Source of the DNA: an uncultured Clostridium sp.
Lineage (GTDB): Bacteria; Bacillota; Clostridia; Clostridiales; Clostridiaceae
Direction of reading: 5' to 3'
Length of the DNA stretch: 63,846 bases
Assembly: GCA_900547475.1 (NCBI GenBank)
Contig: URGW01000020.1
Location: 1-63,846 of the forward strand
Shown here: positions 7,886-17,409 of the stretch, one piece after another
Position numbering within the stretch: position 1 is the stretch's first letter
How the letters are laid out: each line of letters starts with the position of its first letter
Notes under the pieces: model-generated
Told to the model about the DNA's origin: nothing
Databases searched by the model: none
The model's input: only the letters and a program-made list of their open reading frames with translations
Translations under genes and position numbers: made by a program

Positions 7886-9949
7886 TTATTCTTTACCCTT
7901 TTCTTTCGGATATTCTATTCTATGATGATAAATTCCCTTTAAAATCTTTAAGAAACAACTTTTTATGGTTTCTAAATCTCTAAAAGTCAAATCACATTCA
8001 CTTAATTGATCTGAATTCAATTTATCTTTCACTATATTATTTACCATATTTTCAATCTTATCGAATGTAGGATCTTGAATTGATCTTACAGCTGCTTCAA
8101 CACTATCTGCCATCATAATTATGGCAGCTTCCTTACTTTGAGGCTTAGGGCCTGGATATCTAAAATCTTCTTCCTTTATACTATCTGGATTATCACTATT
8201 ATTTTTTAAGGTATAATAAAAATATTTAACTAATGTTGTTCCATGATGTTGAATCATCATATCACTTATTGAACTAGGTATATCATATTCTTTTGCCAAG
8301 TCTAATCCATCTTTAACATGAGATATTATTATGGATGCACTTAAAGCTGGTGAAATTTTATCATGAGGATTAATTCCACCTAACTGATTCTCTCCAAAGA
8401 AAAAAGGCCTTTTTATCTTACCTGCATCATGATAATAAGCTCCAACTCTAGCTAACATAGGATTAGCACCAACCTCTTCCGCTGCAACCTCAGCTAAATT
8501 TGCAACCATAACACTATGGTGATATGTTCCGGGCGCCTCCATTAATAATCTTTTCAATAATGGACTATTAGGATTTGAAAGCTCTAATAATTTCATATTA
8601 GTAACTAAACTAAAACTTGATTCTAAAAATGGTAATAATCCCATAGCTAATATCCCTGAAATAAAAGCTCCTAATGCAGCTAATGCCATATCAACTGCTA
8701 TCTTTTTTATATTATTTGATAAAAGTATTCCACTTGATAAAACAACAATAGAAACAGAAATTGCAACATAAAGAGTAGAGTATAATATATCATTCCTTTG
8801 ACTAATTTTTCTTAAAGAAGTTGATGCTACAATGGTTCCAACTATCCCAATTAAAATAATTTGTGGATCAAAACCTGCTATAACTGCTATAAGCATTAAA
8901 TTTAAAGAACTAATTATAACTGAAACTTTGTAATCTAAAAATACGGTAATAAGTATTGGTGAGCATGCTATCGGAATTAAAAATAACGATGCAAATGTAA
9001 AAATTCTTGTTGTTACTAACGATAGTAAATTTAATAATAATATTAAAAATACAAGCTTAGTATTGCGAAGAACTTCTTTTCTCTCTTTTTTTAAATACAT
9101 ATACTGTAAAACTAATACAAATAACACATAAAATGCTATTATTATATAAGTATATATATAATCCTTACTTATTCCTTCCCCTACCAATCCTAGCTCTGTA
9201 AGTATAGTTATTTGTTTTTGTGTAATTGGCTCTCCTTCTTTTACTATTGTTTGATTTTTCTTTATCATAACCTTTGAAACACTCTTTAAGGCTTCTTTAA
9301 TAGCTTCATCGGTCTTTGTTTGATCAAAAAAGTAATTTGGCTTTACTTGACTATCACATATCTCTTTTAAAATATCTTCAAGATTACTATCTAAATTCTG
9401 ACTTTCTAAATATTCTTCTACAGAAATTTTTGCTTCTTCTATCTCATTAGTATTTCCTTCTTCTATTTGATTTTCATATGCCTTATCAATTGCTGCTAGT
9501 GCTATCCATTGTAACTCTGTGTCTTTATCAACAGTAAGATCTAATAATGCTTTATATTGGCTATCAGAAAGCTTAAATGCATCTATCTTTTTCAACTCAT
9601 TAATTTTATCTTTCTCTTCTGTTTCACTACTCTTTAAATTAATTAACTTATCAAAAAATGTTTTTATATTCTGACTTGCTTCAATTTTCACTTCATTTTT
9701 TAAAGTAAATTTTTTTTCTACCTTATCCGCTACTTCTTGCTCTTTTGCATTAGTAGCTTCCTCATCAATAATATCCCTAGGCGCCTTTATATCAACACTA
9801 GCAATATCACCTTCATTGAAATTATATCTTTTAGGCGTTACAACAGTCATTATTATAAAATAAACTAAGAATGCTGTTACAGTAAATAAAAATATTCTTT
9901 TCCATTTGTCTTTATGTGTCTTTTTATCTACACGACTTTTATCTTTCAT
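7886..9949 (-). CDS. pgpH: 7TM-HD cyclic-di-AMP phosphodiesterase, PgpH/YqfF type
   Basis: Membrane phosphodiesterase hydrolysing c-di-AMP. There is an N-terminal membrane anchor (about residues 17-37), a large extracytoplasmic domain rich in Glu/Lys (40-265), seven membrane helices (270-460) and a cytoplasmic HD domain with HHSVMVANLAE, YYHDAGK and QHHGTT. The length of about 687 aa fits. An upstream GTG exists at 9958, but the ATG at 9949 has AAGGTG six bases before it, so I chose the ATG. Lies between yqfD and ybeY as in other clostridia. Confidence 0.95.
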   Translation of the reverse strand: MKDKSRVDKKTHKDKWKRIFLFTVTAFLVYFIIMTVVTPKRYNFNEGDIASVDIKAPRDIIDEEATNAKEQEVADKVEKKFTLKNEVKIEASQNIKTFFDKLINLKSSETEEKDKINELKKIDAFKLSDSQYKALLDLTVDKDTELQWIALAAIDKAYENQIEEGNTNEIEEAKISVEEYLESQNLDSNLEDILKEICDSQVKPNYFFDQTKTDEAIKEALKSVSKVMIKKNQTIVKEGEPITQKQITILTELGLVGEGISKDYIYTYIIIAFYVLFVLVLQYMYLKKERKEVLRNTKLVFLILLLNLLSLVTTRIFTFASLFLIPIACSPILITVFLDYKVSVIISSLNLMLIAVIAGFDPQIILIGIVGTIVASTSLRKISQRNDILYSTLYVAISVSIVVLSSGILLSNNIKKIAVDMALAALGAFISGILAMGLLPFLESSFSLVTNMKLLELSNPNSPLLKRLLMEAPGTYHHSVMVANLAEVAAEEVGANPMLARVGAYYHDAGKIKRPFFFGENQLGGINPHDKISPALSASIIISHVKDGLDLAKEYDIPSSISDMMIQHHGTTLVKYFYYTLKNNSDNPDSIKEEDFRYPGPKPQSKEAAIIMMADSVEAAVRSIQDPTFDKIENMVNNIVKDKLNSDQLSECDLTFRDLETIKSCFLKILKGIYHHRIEYPKEKGKE

Positions 9950-9980
9950 TTTGTTCACCTTCTCATTTTACCCTAATTCT

Positions 9981-11120
9981 CTAATAGCTTACAGTATCCT
10001 CGCTTACTATATTTTGTTCTACAATAAATACTACATTTATCAACATATTCTCTTCATCTTTCATTTCTTTATCAACTATTTTATCAACAATCTTTGCATC
10101 TCTACTTAATTCATTTAATAAAGATTTTTCTAAATCATTAACTGCTTTTTCTATAGCATCATCTTCAGATAAATTTATATCCTTTTCTACTCTTTCATAA
10201 TATAACACCTTATTAAAGATTTTACCACTCACTTCTATTTTATCATAATGTTCAAAATCTTTTATAGCTTTTTTTATATAAATTTTTTTACCAAAAATAT
10301 TTATATAAATATCACTATCTTTCTCTCCGCTTCTCTCAAGTGTAGTTCCATTAACTTTTACATTCATAGATTTCTCATAAAATGTATTAGCTATAACCAT
10401 TCCTCTTGGTGGTAAAATATACTCTCCTCCTTCGCTTCCATCTATACCCTCTATTACAACATCTCCTACTTTAACTAACTGCCCACTCTTAACTTTTGCT
10501 CTACCTGCAAATGTGTAAACTCTCTTTACTTCCCCTTCCATAGTTGCAACTAAATTTCCATATTCATAACTCTGCTCTTGTGGTGGATTTATCTTTTCTT
10601 CTACTACAACCTTTAATGTAGACCCTTCTATTCTAACCCTTAACCACAATATTTCAGAGCTAATATTTTCTAACTGCTTCTCTATTTCTTTAACATCTAT
10701 AGAATTTTTAGGGATTCCTGGTTTAATTCCTATACTATTTAGCTGCTTTCTTATTTCAAAAGGGGGTATATTTTGTTGAACATCTACCTCTATAGCCCAT
10801 ATGTAAGTAGATAAGTAATATATAATACATAAAAACATAAGTCCACCAATAACTAATGATAGCTTCTTTTTAATATTACCTAAAAAAAATACAAATCCCG
10901 CACTTTTTATAATATTTATTCTGCCACCTAAACTTTCCACTAACACTTTTACTTCTGCATAATTCAAATAATCAATCTCTAATATTAATGTTGCGAAATC
11001 CCTTTTCTTAACTTTATAAACTCTTATGTTCTTTCCCCAAAATAAATTTAATAACTTCTCAGTATTTAATATTTTAATCTCAACTAATATTTTTCCCTTT
11101 TTTATCTTATTAAAAGCCAT
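9981..11120 (-). CDS. yqfD: Sporulation protein YqfD
   Basis: Member of the YqfD (SpoIV-like) family, expressed in the mother cell in Bacillus. A membrane helix lies near residues 90-110 (LSLVIGGLMFLCIIYYLSTYIW), flanked by a cytoplasmic N-terminal domain and a large C-terminal domain (ILPPRGMVIANTFYEKSM). 379 aa, full length. It starts 7 bases after yqfC, and the pair is conserved together. Exact biochemical role unknown. Confidence 0.95.
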   Translation of the reverse strand: MAFNKIKKGKILVEIKILNTEKLLNLFWGKNIRVYKVKKRDFATLILEIDYLNYAEVKVLVESLGGRINIIKSAGFVFFLGNIKKKLSLVIGGLMFLCIIYYLSTYIWAIEVDVQQNIPPFEIRKQLNSIGIKPGIPKNSIDVKEIEKQLENISSEILWLRVRIEGSTLKVVVEEKINPPQEQSYEYGNLVATMEGEVKRVYTFAGRAKVKSGQLVKVGDVVIEGIDGSEGGEYILPPRGMVIANTFYEKSMNVKVNGTTLERSGEKDSDIYINIFGKKIYIKKAIKDFEHYDKIEVSGKIFNKVLYYERVEKDINLSEDDAIEKAVNDLEKSLLNELSRDAKIVDKIVDKEMKDEENMLINVVFIVEQNIVSEDTVSY

Positions 11121-11127
11121 TTTCTAT

Positions 11128-11406
11128 TCACCCCACATATTCAATTGAATTAAAATAACCTTTAATAGTTATAGTTGAAGCTGCTATATATAATATTTCA
11201 AAATCACTACCTTTTATCTCAATTGGTGACATATTAGTATTTATCTTTATCTTATCTCTTTCAAAAACCATTATCCCTTTATGATTTTCTATAGTTACTT
11301 CATTTCTTCCAGTTACAATAATCTTTGGTACATCTAGTAATACATCTTTAGGGAGATCAAGTTTTTCACTCAAAACTTCTTTACCTCTATTAAACTTATT
11401 TTCCAT
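11128..11406 (-). CDS. yqfC: Sporulation protein YqfC
   Basis: Small (92 aa) YabP/YqfC-family protein. The family core is visible in LPKDVLLDVPKIIVTG and GIMVFERDKI, with FNSIEYVG at the end. Strong RBS AAAGGAG precedes the ATG. Co-transcribed with yqfD. The Bacillus homologue is under sigma E; the promoter here was not identified. Confidence 0.93.
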   Translation of the reverse strand: MENKFNRGKEVLSEKLDLPKDVLLDVPKIIVTGRNEVTIENHKGIMVFERDKIKINTNMSPIEIKGSDFEILYIAASTITIKGYFNSIEYVG

Positions 11407-11476
11407 AACTTCTCTCCTTTAAATAATACTCTCTCAATGTACTTTATGATTTTATTTTAAAGAAAATAACCAAAAC

Positions 11477-11508
11477 AAAAAAGAACCCAACTTACATTGA
11501 GTTCTTTT
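11477..11508 (-). terminator. Terminator after the yqeY remnant
   Basis: On the minus strand a 10-bp stem AAGAACTCAA/TTGGGTTCTT (one G-T pair) with a five-base loop is followed by TTTTTTG. It begins three bases after the yqeY stop, so the rpsU transcript still ends here although yqeY is broken. Confidence 0.85.
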
Positions 11509-11510
11509 AA

Positions 11511-11962
11511 CTATTTACTATTTAAATACTCTTTAACAATCTGACTAACAAGTTTTCCATCTGCTTTACCTACAACCTCTGGTCTAACTGCTGACATAAG
11601 CTTACCCATGTCCTTCATGTTATCGGCACCCACTTCTGTAGCTGTTTCTTTTACAATTTGTAAAATTTATTCTTCACTTAATTGCTGAGGAAGGTAACCT
11701 AGCAAGACTTTAATTTCAGATTTATTCTGATTAATCAAATCCTGTCTATTTCCCTTTTCAAATTCAAGCATTGCTTCTTTACGTTGCTTGACTTCTTTTG
11801 CTAATATTTCTATAACCTTATCGTCCTCAAGCGTAACACCATCGGTTTTTCTACTAGCAATACAGCAGACTTAGCACCACTTAATACATTAAGTCTAAAT
11901 TTATCTTTAGATTTTAATGATCATTTCTAGTCCTCTTGTAGTCTTTCTTTTATTGTTGGCAT
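11511..11962 (-). pseudogene. yqeY: Decayed yqeY (GatB/YqeY-domain protein)
   Basis: Conceptual translation begins MPTIKERLQED, then meets TAG at codon 12 and TGA at codon 14. It resumes in frame as SLKSKDKFRLNVL, shifts frame near VLLVEK, and continues in another frame as TDGVTLEDDKVIEILAKEVKQ. A further TAA lies after YLPQQLSEE, before ILQIVKETATEVGADNMKD. The C-terminus LVSQIVKEYLNSK and the stop are intact. The family normally has about 148 residues and is encoded right after rpsU, as here. At least three nonsense codons plus a frameshift make sequencing error an unlikely full explanation. Confidence 0.9.
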
Positions 11963-11992
11963 ACTTAAATACCTTGTTTCAAAAATTAAAAA

Positions 11993-12169
11993 CTACTTGA
12001 ATTTTCTCTTTCTTGCAGCTTCTGATTTTTTCTTTCTCTTTACGCTTGGCTTTTCGTAATGTTCTCTCTTTCTAACTTCTGAAAGAACCCCAGCTCTTGC
12101 GCATTTTCTCTTAAATCTTCTTAATGCACTTTCTAGTGTTTCGTTTTCTCCAACTTTGATTTCTGACAT
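11993..12169 (-). CDS. rpsU: 30S ribosomal protein S21
   Basis: 58 residues beginning MSEIKVGENETLESALRRF and ending RKRKFK, rich in Lys and Arg, matching S21 along its whole length (ARAGVLSEVRKREHYEKPS). Its RBS GGAGGGAGG is strong. It heads the rpsU-yqeY transcript behind a near-consensus promoter. S21 contacts the 3' end of 16S rRNA and helps initiation. Confidence 0.98.
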   Translation of the reverse strand: MSEIKVGENETLESALRRFKRKCARAGVLSEVRKREHYEKPSVKRKKKSEAARKRKFK

Positions 12170-12240
12170 CTATTATCCCTCCCTCCGCTAGCTCAAATTA
12201 GTATCTTTAACTCAGCTACGGGCTTAATAACACATATTGT

Positions 12241-12270
12241 ATTATACAATAATGGTCACAAAAATGTCAA
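12241..12270 (-). promoter_or_regulatory. Sigma-A promoter of rpsU
   Basis: Minus strand: TTGACA (plus TGTCAA at 12265-12270), an 18-base spacer and TATAAT (plus ATTATA at 12241-12246). The leader of about 65 bases contains a possible stem CCG-TAGCT / AGCTA-(G)-CGG whose 3' side abuts the Shine-Dalgarno sequence. Confidence 0.85.
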
Positions 12271-12292
12271 TATTATTTATACTATTTTTATA

Positions 12293-12637
12293 TTAACCTG
12301 GTGGCCATTTTAATTCTCTTGCACCTAATATATGAAAATGTATATGATTTACTGTTTGACCTCCATCAGCTCCGCAGTTATTTACAATTCTATAACCTGA
12401 ATCAGCAATACCTATTTCCTTTACTATTTTATTTATTGTCATAAATATGTGTGAAACTATTTCTGAATTTTCTTCAGTTAATTCATTTGCACTACTAATA
12501 TGCTCTTTTGGTATTACTAAAAAATGAACTGGTGCTGCTGGACTTATATCATAAAATGCAAGAACCTTATCATCTTCATATATCTTCTTAGATGGAATTT
12601 CTCCAGCTATTATTTTACAAAAAATACAATCTCCCAT
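12293..12637 (-). CDS. HIT family nucleotide-binding protein (HinT-like)
   Basis: Purine nucleoside phosphoramidase-type HIT protein of 114 aa. It starts with CIFCKIIAGEIPS and carries the signature HIHFHILG (histidine triad) near residue 100. An upstream in-frame ATG is only part of the leader; AAAGGAGGTG precedes MGDCIFCK. Last gene of the prmA-rsmE-mtaB-HIT run. Confidence 0.95.
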   Translation of the reverse strand: MGDCIFCKIIAGEIPSKKIYEDDKVLAFYDISPAAPVHFLVIPKEHISSANELTEENSEIVSHIFMTINKIVKEIGIADSGYRIVNNCGADGGQTVNHIHFHILGARELKWPPG

Positions 12638-12662
12638 AAATTCACCTCCTTTAACTGGCAAT

Positions 12663-12679
12663 CCAAATTTTCAATTTGG
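12663..12679. other. Short hairpin just upstream of the HIT gene RBS
   Basis: CCAAAT/ATTTGG with a five-base loop lies about 25-40 bases before the HIT start codon, with no T-run behind it. It may mark a processing site or influence translation; weak evidence. Confidence 0.3.
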
Positions 12680-12737
12680 TTATCGTAAGTTACATCTTCA
12701 ACATTTAGGAGAAGGTGTTTCCCTTTTAAAGGCTTTT

Positions 12738-14042
12738 TTAAACCATGCTTGCTATAGCATAATCTTCTACTGCTTCTTCAATTTTTACATCTACTATTTT
12801 ACCAGTAATATCAGCTGACATACAATGTACTATTACTTTTATATAATTTCTTGTATATCCTTCATAGAAATCTGGTTTATCTTTAATTTCTTTTTCTATT
12901 AAAACATCCATTACTCTTCCGATAAATTTCTCAGTAAATGCATGTTCATTTTTATCATTTAACTCTATTAAAGCCTTACTTCTTATATCTTTTATAGTTC
13001 CATCTAATTGATTTGGCATATCCGCTGCCTTAGTTCCTTTTCTTGGACTATATTTAAATACATGAGTCTTAGTTAAATGAATTCTTTTTAAGTATTCATA
13101 AGTTTCATTAAATTCCTCTTCTGTCTCTCCCGGGAACCCAACAATTACATCTGTAGAAATTGATACATCTGGTAATGTTTCTCTTAACATATTAACCGCT
13201 GCTTCATATTCTTCCGCTGTATATCTTCTATTCATTCTCTTTAATGTTGCATCACACCCACTTTGAAGTGATAAATGGAAATGTGGACATAGCTTTTTAA
13301 AGCCTTTAATTTTCTCAATAACTTCTTCAGTGAAGAATGCTGGCTCAATAGATCCTATTCTAATTCTCTCTATTCCTTCTATTTTTTCTATCTCCTCTAT
13401 TATGTTTATTAAATTTATATTGCCTTCTAAATCTAATCCATATGAGGCAGTATGTATTCCAGAAAGTATAACTTCCTTAAATCCATGAGCTGCTAATTCT
13501 TTAACTTCTTCTAAAACCTTATTTGGATCCTTTGAACAAACTGATCCTCTAGCATAAGGTATTGTGCAATATGTACAAAATCTATTGCATCCATCTTGAA
13601 TCTTTAAAAATGCTCTAGTTTTATCTTGATAATCTTCTATTTTTAAATCTTCAAACTTTTTATTTTGTAGTACAGGTTGAACATGTACTTGTGGCTGACC
13701 TTCATCCTTAGCCTTATTAACATAATAAACTACATCACCTTTATTTCTTGTACCTAGGACTACATCTACCCCTGGTATTTCAGAAACTTCTTTAGGCGCC
13801 ATTTGTGAGTAACATCCAACAGCTGCAATTATAGCATCTGGATTAGTTCTTCTTGCTCTACTTATTATTTGTCTTGATTTTTTATCTCCCATATTAGTAA
13901 CTGTACAAGTGTTTATTACATATACATCAGAAAACTCATTAAAATCCACTACTTCATATCCTTCTCTAATGAACTTTTCCGCCATAGCTTCTGATTCATA
14001 TACATTAACTCTACAGCCTAATGTAGCAAATGCAACTTTCAT
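12738..14042 (-). CDS. mtaB: tRNA t6A37 methylthiotransferase MtaB
   Basis: Radical-SAM enzyme converting t6A37 to ms2t6A37 in tRNA. The N-terminal MTTase domain has three cysteines (LGCRVN, INTCTVT, VGCYSQ). The radical-SAM motif CNRFCTYCTIPYARG lies near residue 148, and a TRAM domain is at the C-terminus. The length of 434 aa is normal. The ATG overlaps the rsmE stop in a TAATG junction, so translation is coupled. Confidence 0.96.
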   Translation of the reverse strand: MKVAFATLGCRVNVYESEAMAEKFIREGYEVVDFNEFSDVYVINTCTVTNMGDKKSRQIISRARRTNPDAIIAAVGCYSQMAPKEVSEIPGVDVVLGTRNKGDVVYYVNKAKDEGQPQVHVQPVLQNKKFEDLKIEDYQDKTRAFLKIQDGCNRFCTYCTIPYARGSVCSKDPNKVLEEVKELAAHGFKEVILSGIHTASYGLDLEGNINLINIIEEIEKIEGIERIRIGSIEPAFFTEEVIEKIKGFKKLCPHFHLSLQSGCDATLKRMNRRYTAEEYEAAVNMLRETLPDVSISTDVIVGFPGETEEEFNETYEYLKRIHLTKTHVFKYSPRKGTKAADMPNQLDGTIKDIRSKALIELNDKNEHAFTEKFIGRVMDVLIEKEIKDKPDFYEGYTRNYIKVIVHCMSADITGKIVDVKIEEAVEDYAIASMV

Positions 14043-14803
14043 TAATCATTTCCTCCTAAATCACTAAGCTCATATTGTATTAAGGATGTTGCAACAAATC
14101 CTGCTGTCTCAGTCCTTAATATTCTTTTTCCTAGAGTAACTATATAAGCTCCTTTATCTTTAAGTTTTTCAATTTCATCTTCTTCAATTCCGCCCTCTGG
14201 ACCTACAAATATTCCAATATTCTTAATACTATCTATATTATTCTCTTTTCTTAATTCATTAATCAATGTTTTTATACCAAAATTATTTGCATTTTCATAT
14301 GGAACTATTAATAAATCTAGAGAATCTATTTTATCTAAAACTTCCTCAAACTCAATAGGCTCTGATACTTTCGGAATTATACTTCTCTTACTTTGTTTTG
14401 CAGCCTCTAAAGCTATTCTATTTAGTCTATCTAATTTTTTAAATTCACCTTTTAATTTAACATCCACTCTATGAGTTATTGTAGGAATAAACTCAGTAAC
14501 TCCAAGTTCAGTTCCTTTTTGAACTATTAAGTCCATCTTTTGAGACTTTGGTAGCCCCTGAAATAAACATATCTTAACATTACTTTCATTATTTAATTCT
14601 AGCTTTTCTAATATCTCTATTAAAACTTCTTGTTTAGAAACAGACTTAACTCTTCCTAAATATTCAACGCCTTCACAATTGTTTAATGTTACTTTTTCAC
14701 CTTCAGAAATTCTAAGAACCTTGTATATATGCTTTACATCATCACCAATTATTTTAGCTACATCTCCATTAATTAATTCTTTTGGAGTAAAAAATTTATG
14801 CAT
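14042..14803 (-). CDS. rsmE: 16S rRNA (uracil1498-N3)-methyltransferase
   Basis: SPOUT-fold methyltransferase. The N-terminal PUA-like domain (HKFFTPKELI) is followed by the SAM knot: FVGPEGGIEEDEIE near residue 195 and LGKRILRTETA near 222. 253 aa. Between prmA and mtaB, overlapping mtaB at its stop. Confidence 0.96.
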   Translation of the reverse strand: MHKFFTPKELINGDVAKIIGDDVKHIYKVLRISEGEKVTLNNCEGVEYLGRVKSVSKQEVLIEILEKLELNNESNVKICLFQGLPKSQKMDLIVQKGTELGVTEFIPTITHRVDVKLKGEFKKLDRLNRIALEAAKQSKRSIIPKVSEPIEFEEVLDKIDSLDLLIVPYENANNFGIKTLINELRKENNIDSIKNIGIFVGPEGGIEEDEIEKLKDKGAYIVTLGKRILRTETAGFVATSLIQYELSDLGGND

Positions 14804-14824
14804 TATTTCATTCTCTCCTAAAAA

Positions 14825-15766
14825 CTATTTTAATTTTGCAACTATGCAGTTCCATTCACCGTCTCTATTTTTTTCAATAACTTCAAATCCAGTAGCCTCA
14901 AGTTTTTCACAAACCATATCAACTCTATCATGGATTATTCCTGATGTTATGAAAACTCCACTATCCTTTAAAACCCTCTTAACATCATCTGTTAATATAC
15001 ATATTATTTCTGCTAATATATTTGCAACAACTATATCAGCTTTTCCATCGATAACTTCAACAAGATTTCCATGAAGTATTTCAATATTTTTCAAATTGTT
15101 ATATCCTACATTTTCTATTGAAGATTCAACTGCAACTGGATCTAAATCTACACCAACAGCTAACTTTGCTCCAAGTTTTGCTGCAGCTATAGCTAATATA
15201 CCTGATCCACATCCAACATCAAATACTGTACTTTCTTCTTTAACATATCTTTCTAAAGCTTGAATGCACATTCTTGTAGTTTCATGTGTTCCTGTTCCAA
15301 AAGCCATACCTGGATCTAAATCTACAACTAATTCTCCATCTTTAGCTTCATACTCTTCCCATATTGGCTTTACAACAATCTTTTCACCAACTTTTGATGG
15401 TTTATAATATTGTTTCCATGTGTTAGCCCAATCTTCTTCATACATTTTTTCATGCTCAACTTTAGCTTCTCCTAAATCAAGACCCATTTCCTTAAGTTCT
15501 GTTAATCTTTCATTGACATATTGTAATACATCTTCAATATTATCCTCTTCAGCAAAATAAGCCTTTACAACTGCAACTTTTCCTTTATGTTCTAAAACAT
15601 TTATATCTGCAAAATCCCATGTTAACGGACCTTGTTCTCTTCCTAAAATATCTTCAGGATCTTCTATTGCAACTCCTTTGCAATCTAAGCTATAAAAAAT
15701 TCCTGATATTGGTTCTAACGCCTCACTTTTAGTTATTACTCTAACTTCTATCCATGTTCCATCCAT
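14825..15766 (-). CDS. prmA: Ribosomal protein L11 methyltransferase
   Basis: Trimethylates ribosomal protein L11. It has an N-terminal substrate-recognition domain (about 1-90) and a Rossmann methyltransferase domain with VFDVGCGSGILAIAAAKLGA near residue 180, DPGMAFGTGTHETT and VVANILAEII. 313 aa. RBS AAAGGATG. In many Firmicutes it follows dnaJ; here four other genes lie between them. Confidence 0.96.
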   Translation of the reverse strand: MDGTWIEVRVITKSEALEPISGIFYSLDCKGVAIEDPEDILGREQGPLTWDFADINVLEHKGKVAVVKAYFAEEDNIEDVLQYVNERLTELKEMGLDLGEAKVEHEKMYEEDWANTWKQYYKPSKVGEKIVVKPIWEEYEAKDGELVVDLDPGMAFGTGTHETTRMCIQALERYVKEESTVFDVGCGSGILAIAAAKLGAKLAVGVDLDPVAVESSIENVGYNNLKNIEILHGNLVEVIDGKADIVVANILAEIICILTDDVKRVLKDSGVFITSGIIHDRVDMVCEKLEATGFEVIEKNRDGEWNCIVAKLK

Positions 15767-15852
15767 TATTGAATCATCCTTTCAAATCTTTCTCCTTGAC
15801 TAATACTATATTTTACACGTATGTTTACATAAAGTCTAGAATAATTTATACA

Positions 15853-15890
15853 CAAAAAGGATAACTACATTTTTACATATAGTTACCCTT
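15853..15890 (-). terminator. Terminator of the O-antigen-ligase-like gene
   Basis: Minus strand: AAGG/CCTT and TAACTA/TAGTTA stems around one mismatch, followed by TTTTTG. It lies 12 bases after the stop codon. Confidence 0.7.
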
Positions 15891-15901
15891 AAACAACTAA
15901 T

Positions 15902-17089
15902 TTAAACAGCTATATCTTTATTATCATTTTTCTTATTCTTATCTTTACTAAAGTTAACTTTTCTAACCATTTTATTATTAGCCATATTATAAGTCACTGT
16001 TCCTATAAAAACAAAAATTATAGCTAACTGTGGTGCATATAAAGTGCAATCTACAATTCCTTGAATAATTATCATTGTATTTATAGACGCAATTAAAGGC
16101 AGCATCTTATTATGTTGCTTGTATAAACTTATCATATCTTTATATAAATTAATTTTAATATATAAGTATATTAAAAGACCTACAATTCCCAAAGCTACTA
16201 AAAATGTTAACCATAAATTATGAGGATGAATTAAAAAATCAATTATCTTATTATGTAAACTTGGATCATCACTAAAAACAAAATTTGATCCTTGTTGCAT
16301 CATACCTAACATTCCCCATCCTGTAATAGGTTTTTTTAGTATCATACTTATAGCTCCAATCCAAATACGATATCTTGAATTAAAAGATATTACAAGTTCT
16401 CCAATAGGTGTTGTATTAGCAATCTTATTCTGGACTATAAAGAAAAACATAGAACTTATTCCTACAGTGATACAAATTGCTATTAGTCCTCTTATATCTT
16501 TTTTTTCCTTTAATATATAATATACAAATATTGATCCTACTAAAGCAATAAATGCTCCTGTGGATTCAGTTAATAACAACGCTACTAGTATTAATATAAT
16601 TGAAAAATTATATTTTATAGAATCCTTTTCTCTTTTATTAATGCACTTTAAATAAAATATCATTAATATTATACTTCCAAACCAAGCTCCTGCCATGTTA
16701 GGATTTCCAAAAGAACTAAAAACTCTATGCTGAGGCATTCCTATCAAAATAAATATTATCTTTTCTATTACTCCTCCAATAGCTGCAATTACACTTAGAT
16801 ATACTACATACTTAATAACTACATTTATTCTACTTATCTTAACAAAATAATTTTGAGAAAATACATTTAGTCCAAAATATAAAAATAAGATAGAAGATGA
16901 TAATAAGGATAATAAATTCTTATTTATAATACCACTAAATACAGAGTATACAAATAATAAAAATAAACCTATATTCCAATAATTTTTTTCTATTTTTATT
17001 CTTTTTTTAAATATTAAATTCACTGCATATACAGCTGGAATTATAGCTGTAAAAGGTGAAAAAACAATCATAATAATAAAATATATCAT
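15902..17089 (-). CDS. O-antigen ligase/polymerase (Wzy/WaaL)-like membrane protein
   Basis: 395 residues with roughly ten membrane helices. A periplasmic loop near the middle carries FNSRYRIWIGAISMILKKPITGWG and HNLWLTFLVALG, the pattern of the Wzy_C/O-antigen ligase family. The substrate in a Gram-positive is presumably a surface polysaccharide or glycolipid, but nothing here says which. It stands alone with its own terminator and no glycosyltransferase neighbours, and its AT content is high. It belongs to a set of genes lying between prmA and dnaJ. Confidence 0.82.
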   Translation of the reverse strand: MIYFIIMIVFSPFTAIIPAVYAVNLIFKKRIKIEKNYWNIGLFLLFVYSVFSGIINKNLLSLLSSSILFLYFGLNVFSQNYFVKISRINVVIKYVVYLSVIAAIGGVIEKIIFILIGMPQHRVFSSFGNPNMAGAWFGSIILMIFYLKCINKREKDSIKYNFSIILILVALLLTESTGAFIALVGSIFVYYILKEKKDIRGLIAICITVGISSMFFFIVQNKIANTTPIGELVISFNSRYRIWIGAISMILKKPITGWGMLGMMQQGSNFVFSDDPSLHNKIIDFLIHPHNLWLTFLVALGIVGLLIYLYIKINLYKDMISLYKQHNKMLPLIASINTMIIIQGIVDCTLYAPQLAIIFVFIGTVTYNMANNKMVRKVNFSKDKNKKNDNKDIAV

Positions 17090-17409
17090 AATTTACCACC
17101 AACATTTATTATTTACATCCTATGATGCAACTTGCCTTAGTATACACATACTAAAAACTTTATTCAAAAGCTTTAACTATCTTTTATTAAATTTAACATA
17201 AATATTTTAATATATACTTAGTATCTCCAATAAATATTTTTATTTATTTAATAACATGACGTTTACATTTACATATCCACTAAATAATGTTGTTATAAAT
17301 TATATATATTTCTATTTTTTCATTTTACCTAATATTCTTTAACCTTTTATATTTATATACATTTTTATAAACTTATATTTTTTAAAATTCTAAAATATAT
17401 TTTTTATTT
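17090..17409. other. AT-rich spacer without genes
   Basis: About 320 bases, strongly AT-rich, with several TATATT/TAAAAT-like boxes on both strands that could hold the promoter of the O-antigen-ligase-like gene. No ORF with an RBS, no riboswitch fold and no clear repeat were recognised. Confidence 0.5.

Noticed and set aside
17090..17409. Possible c-di-GMP or other riboswitch in the AT-rich gap
   Set aside because: No conserved aptamer sequence or long-range pairing found by eye.
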